A DNA stretch of 6,680 bases from Planifilum sp021793745. Lineage in GTDB: Bacteria; Bacillota; Bacilli; Thermoactinomycetales; DSM-44946. Location: assembly GCA_937983105.1 (NCBI GenBank), contig CALKAM010000155.1, positions 1 to 6,680 on the forward strand, in the 5' to 3' direction. The position numbers and the translations under genes were made by a program. Below, piece after piece: positions 5,738 to 6,680 of the stretch (position 1 is its first letter; each line of letters begins with the position of its first letter). Under the pieces are notes generated by a model that was not told where the DNA came from, made no database searches, and saw only the letters and a program-made list of their open reading frames with translations.

Positions 5738-6657
5738 GCGTTCACCCCCAGTATCTGGAGAAAGCGATTCCGCGCATCGCGGTAGTGGTCTTTATCCATG
5801 TCGCGGGAAGTGACTTCGGTGATGACCGGCACGTAGCCCTGCCCCACCCGGCGCACCGTGCAGTGCAGGGGGGAAGCGAAGCGGGGTTTGGAGGATCCGA
5901 GAAGGCCTCCCCCCGAATTGGCGCGATGTCCCGCCCGGCTGATTCTTTCGCGGACCTTTTCCGCGGAAGGGATCGGTTCCCCAACCCATACGGCGTTGAT
6001 TTGCGGATGTATACTTTGCGGTTTTTCTTTCCGCCGCAGCAGGCATCCCGATTCCGGCGGGGGAAATTGAAAGGTGCCGTCCCGCTTCAACCGGGTGAGG
6101 AGATCGCGGAGGGTGTTCTGGATGTCGGAGCTTGTCCGCCACTGGAACCCTTCATACTGGACCGCTCCGGCCCCCCGCCTCGCCCGCTGGCCGAAGCCGC
6201 TCAGGAGGAGCATCCAACGCACGTACAGGGAATGCTCCTCCTTCAGGGTCAATCCATCCTCACCGGCGAATTCGGCATCCCTTTTCAGGTGCACCATGAG
6301 GAGGCGGAGGGATTGATGGGCGCCGATGGCGGGGCTATATCCTTTTTTACTGGAGCGATGAGGCAGAAGAGGGGACGAGTCCATTTTGGTTTCGGACAGC
6401 TCCAGCCGGAAACGGACGGGGGAGCGGCACCCCTGATCCCCCGTAATTCCGCCGAACTTGGCCGTTTCCTGTTTGATGAGTTTTTTCGAAGGAGAATCCT
6501 GCAGAGTGCGCCACCAATACCGGAGCACCCCCTTGATGGAAGGGACCCGGACCTCCAGGTTCTTGCGATTTCCGTGCATAAAGAGAGGGGTCAGGGTTTC
6601 CAGGGTAAACCCTTCCGTTTCAATGGCCGACGCGGTGAGCAAATCCCGCTGCGTCAT
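5734..6657 (-). CDS. cmr1: Type III-B CRISPR RAMP protein Cmr1
   Basis: Cmr1 is a two-domain RAMP subunit at the head of the Cmr complex, near the crRNA 3' end, where it helps engage target RNA. The protein has 307 residues. Domain one shows FTLETLTPLFMHG (17-29) and the strongly diagnostic VPSIKGVLRYWWRTL block (38-52). Then come GYSPAIGAHQSLRLLMVHL (106-124) and the glycine/arginine-rich loop SGFGQRARRGAGAVQ (153-167). Domain two, about 215-300, includes a second glycine-rich stretch GGGLLGSSKPRFASPL (249-264) and a VGQGYVPVITEV strand region (271-282). The ATG at 6657 follows AGGAAGGAG (6668-6676) by ten bases. No alternative start lies between it and the window edge. It is the first cmr gene seen, and no promoter is visible, so the operon may begin further upstream. 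Its last four bases overlap cmr2. Confidence 0.95.
   Translation of the reverse strand: MTQRDLLTASAIETEGFTLETLTPLFMHGNRKNLEVRVPSIKGVLRYWWRTLQDSPSKKLIKQETAKFGGITGDQGCRSPVRFRLELSETKMDSSPLLPHRSSKKGYSPAIGAHQSLRLLMVHLKRDAEFAGEDGLTLKEEHSLYVRWMLLLSGFGQRARRGAGAVQYEGFQWRTSSDIQNTLRDLLTRLKRDGTFQFPPPESGCLLRRKEKPQSIHPQINAVWVGEPIPSAEKVRERISRAGHRANSGGGLLGSSKPRFASPLHCTVRRVGQGYVPVITEVTSRDMDKDHYRDARNRFLQILGVNA
5741..5751 (-). promoter_or_regulatory. Ribosome binding site for cmr2, inside the cmr1 end
   Basis: CTGGGGGTGAA on the minus strand lies three bases before the cmr2 GTG start. It also encodes Leu-Gly-Val near the cmr1 C terminus. The GGGGGTGA core can pair with UCACCUCC with one G-U wobble, and it supports the GTG at 5737 as a true start. 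Confidence 0.6.
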
Positions 6658-6667
6658 CGGGTGGCCG

Positions 6668-6676
6668 CTCCTTCCT
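6668..6676 (-). promoter_or_regulatory. Ribosome binding site for cmr1
   Basis: AGGAAGGAG on the minus strand lies ten bases before the cmr1 ATG, which is slightly long spacing. Only 23 bases precede the gene in this window, so the promoter or any earlier operon gene lies outside it. Confidence 0.6.
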
Positions 6677-6680
6677 GCTG

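Noticed and set aside
4133..5785. Several plus- and minus-strand alternative frames over cmr2
   Set aside because: They overlap a gene with unmistakable Cas10 motifs and show low-complexity Arg/Ser/Pro-rich translations typical of shadow frames.

Overview
The window carries a complete type III-B (Cmr) CRISPR-Cas effector operon. All six genes lie on the minus strand and are transcribed from right to left in the order cmr1, cmr2 (cas10), cmr3, cmr4, cmr5, cmr6. Together they encode every protein subunit of one RNA-guided complex. Cmr2 is the large signalling subunit. Cmr3 holds the crRNA 5' tag. Cmr4 is the repeated backbone and target-RNA nuclease. Cmr5 is the small filament subunit. Cmr1 and Cmr6 are RAMP proteins that cap the 3' end of the complex. 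Each subunit was recognised from family motifs read in the translation, not from a database search.

Layout from right to left: cmr1 (6657-5734, preceded by a purine-rich ribosome site at the window edge), cmr2 (5737-4034), cmr3 (4062-2905), cmr4 (2899-1961), cmr5 (1947-1531) and cmr6 (1553-243). The genes overlap by 4, 29 and 23 bases or are separated by 5 and 13 bases, so the set looks translationally coupled and read from one mRNA. The operon closes with a strong intrinsic terminator (149-187), 55 bases past the cmr6 stop. At the extreme left edge, 17 codons with a good ribosome site suggest the start of another minus-strand gene.

The key biochemical reading concerns Cas10. It has no HD nuclease domain, but it keeps the GGDD cyclase motif and the upstream DGDDMG metal motif. 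Cmr4 keeps its catalytic aspartate. The expected activities are therefore target-RNA cutting plus cyclic oligoadenylate signalling, without the HD-type DNase. A cyclic-oligoadenylate-activated effector should exist elsewhere in the genome. No CRISPR array, cas1, cas2, cas6 or recognisable effector gene is present here. The least standard protein is Cmr6, which has a charged helical extension of about 125 residues after its RAMP core.

The organism is probably a Bacillota member, perhaps a moderately GC-rich thermophilic bacillus or thermoactinomycete relative. The grounds are strong Shine-Dalgarno sites of the AAGGAGG and GGGGGTGA kinds, a hairpin plus T-run terminator, GC-rich codon use, and highly charged proteins. 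This assignment is an inference of low to moderate confidence.
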